DNA from: VRUE01 sp036524775
Lineage (GTDB): Bacteria; Actinomycetota; Thermoleophilia; Solirubrobacterales; 70-9
DNA: 13,285 bases
NCBI GenBank assembly: GCA_036524775.1
Contig: DATDBO010000073.1
Coordinates: 1 to 13,285 of the forward strand
Direction of reading: 5' to 3'
In this document: piece by piece, positions 12,865 through 13,285 of the stretch
Layout of the letters: each line of letters starts with the position of its first letter
Position numbering within the stretch: position 1 is the stretch's first letter
Program-made: the position numbers and the translations under genes
Notes under the pieces: model-generated
The model's database searches: none
The model's input: only the letters and a program-made list of their open reading frames with translations
Told to the model about the DNA's origin: nothing

Positions 12865-13284
12865 TTAGCCGCGCAGGACGCGGCGGCGGCGGAGGACGCG
12901 CTCGCAGAGGGCGGTCAGCTCCTCCACCTGGCGCTCCTGCTCGACGCTCACGTCTCCGCGCAGCGCCGCGTTGGCGGCCTCGCCGGCCTCGCCGCGCCGT
13001 GCGCGCAGCTCGGTCATGTCCTCGTCGTGGCCCGGGTCGGCGAGGGCGCCGTCGAGCTCGACCAGCAGCGCCTCGAGCGCGACGCGCAACTGCAGCGCCG
13101 CCTCGGGGCGGCGGCAGGCGTCGAGGTCGGCGCGGGCGCGGAGGATCAGGGTCTCGCAGGCGTCGAGCCGCTCGCGGCCGCCCAGCACGGCGGCGAGCCG
13201 CTCCTGGGGTCGCAGCTCTTCGTCGCGCTGCCGCCGTTTCGAGCCGGATGCGGAGCGAGCGTCGACGGCTATTGCCTCGGCGAA
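12865..13284 (-). CDS. Unrecognised protein, C-terminal part; 5' end outside the window
   Basis: The leftward frame is open from the right edge to a TAA at 12867-12865, giving 139 visible codons, so the GTG at 13188 is probably internal and the gene starts outside the window. I do not recognise the family. Seen: a basic/polar segment with SGSKRRQRDEELRPQERLAAVLGG, then a helical region ACETLILRARADLDACR...EAALQLRVALEALLVELDGAL that looks like paired, possibly coiled-coil helices with TPR-like Leu/Ala spacing, and a basic end, CERVLRRRRVLRG. Arg, Ala, Leu and Glu dominate, so coiled-coil predictions should be read with care. No membrane segment or catalytic motif is visible. It converges on the HAD gene with a hairpin between. 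High GC matches the chromosomal genes. Confidence 0.6.
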   Translation of the reverse strand, partial: FAEAIAVDARSASGSKRRQRDEELRPQERLAAVLGGRERLDACETLILRARADLDACRRPEAALQLRVALEALLVELDGALADPGHDEDMTELRARRGEAGEAANAALRGDVSVEQERQVEELTALCERVLRRRRVLRG

Positions 13285-13285
13285 T

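Overview
The window looks like a piece of a high-GC actinobacterial chromosome. I lean towards a Thermoleophilia/Solirubrobacterales-type lineage, but that is an impression. Support comes from the very high GC of the housekeeping genes (one sampled 60-base line inside rlmN is about 73% G+C), strong GTG/ATG start use, a DUF2510 'WYxDP...RYWDG.xWT' protein typical of Actinobacteria, TAnnnT-type -10 elements and apparently leaderless or near-leaderless starts. No tRNA, rRNA, CRISPR array or insertion sequence was seen. No gene-free stretch exceeds 300 bases; the longest is the 186-base divergent region 9196-9381.

Region 1 (1-1594) is a defence/mobile-type segment with visibly lower GC (about 58-63% in sampled lines). 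It holds the C-terminal part of a large protein cut by the left edge, with a DUF1524-type HNH nuclease end (as in GmrSD/DUF262 proteins) fused to an AlbA_2/Schlafen-like domain. A VapBC-type toxin-antitoxin pair follows, with a 21-bp near-perfect palindrome over its extended -10 promoter.

Region 2 (1598-4513) starts with a flavin monoamine oxidase-family enzyme immediately after vapC. A probable three-gene cluster of small membrane proteins follows (DUF2510, DUF2752 and DUF4234 types), with recognisable promoters before the first and third genes. Region 3 (4519-7058) has rlmN (23S rRNA A2503 methyltransferase), framed by a short dyad over its start and a 16-bp-stem terminator at its end, and then a cytochrome P450 with no redox partner beside it.

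Region 4 (7051-12814) is built around a divergent promoter region. A type III glutamine synthetase runs leftwards and overlaps the P450 stop by 8 bases. To the right is a compact operon: a bifunctional 3-hydroxyacyl-CoA dehydrogenase/enoyl-CoA hydratase with dehydrogenase first and hydratase second (reverse of FadB/FadJ), a SIR2 NAD-dependent deacylase, and a HAD phosphatase, with 11- and 2-base gaps. A perfect 16-bp palindrome, TTGTACCGCGGTACAA, sits in the divergent region and is a good candidate regulator site. The window ends with a hairpin between converging genes and the C-terminal part of an unrecognised leftward gene cut by the right edge.

The most promising leads are the HNH-AlbA_2 fusion next to vapBC, the palindromic operators, and the beta-oxidation/sirtuin operon opposite a nitrogen-assimilation gene.
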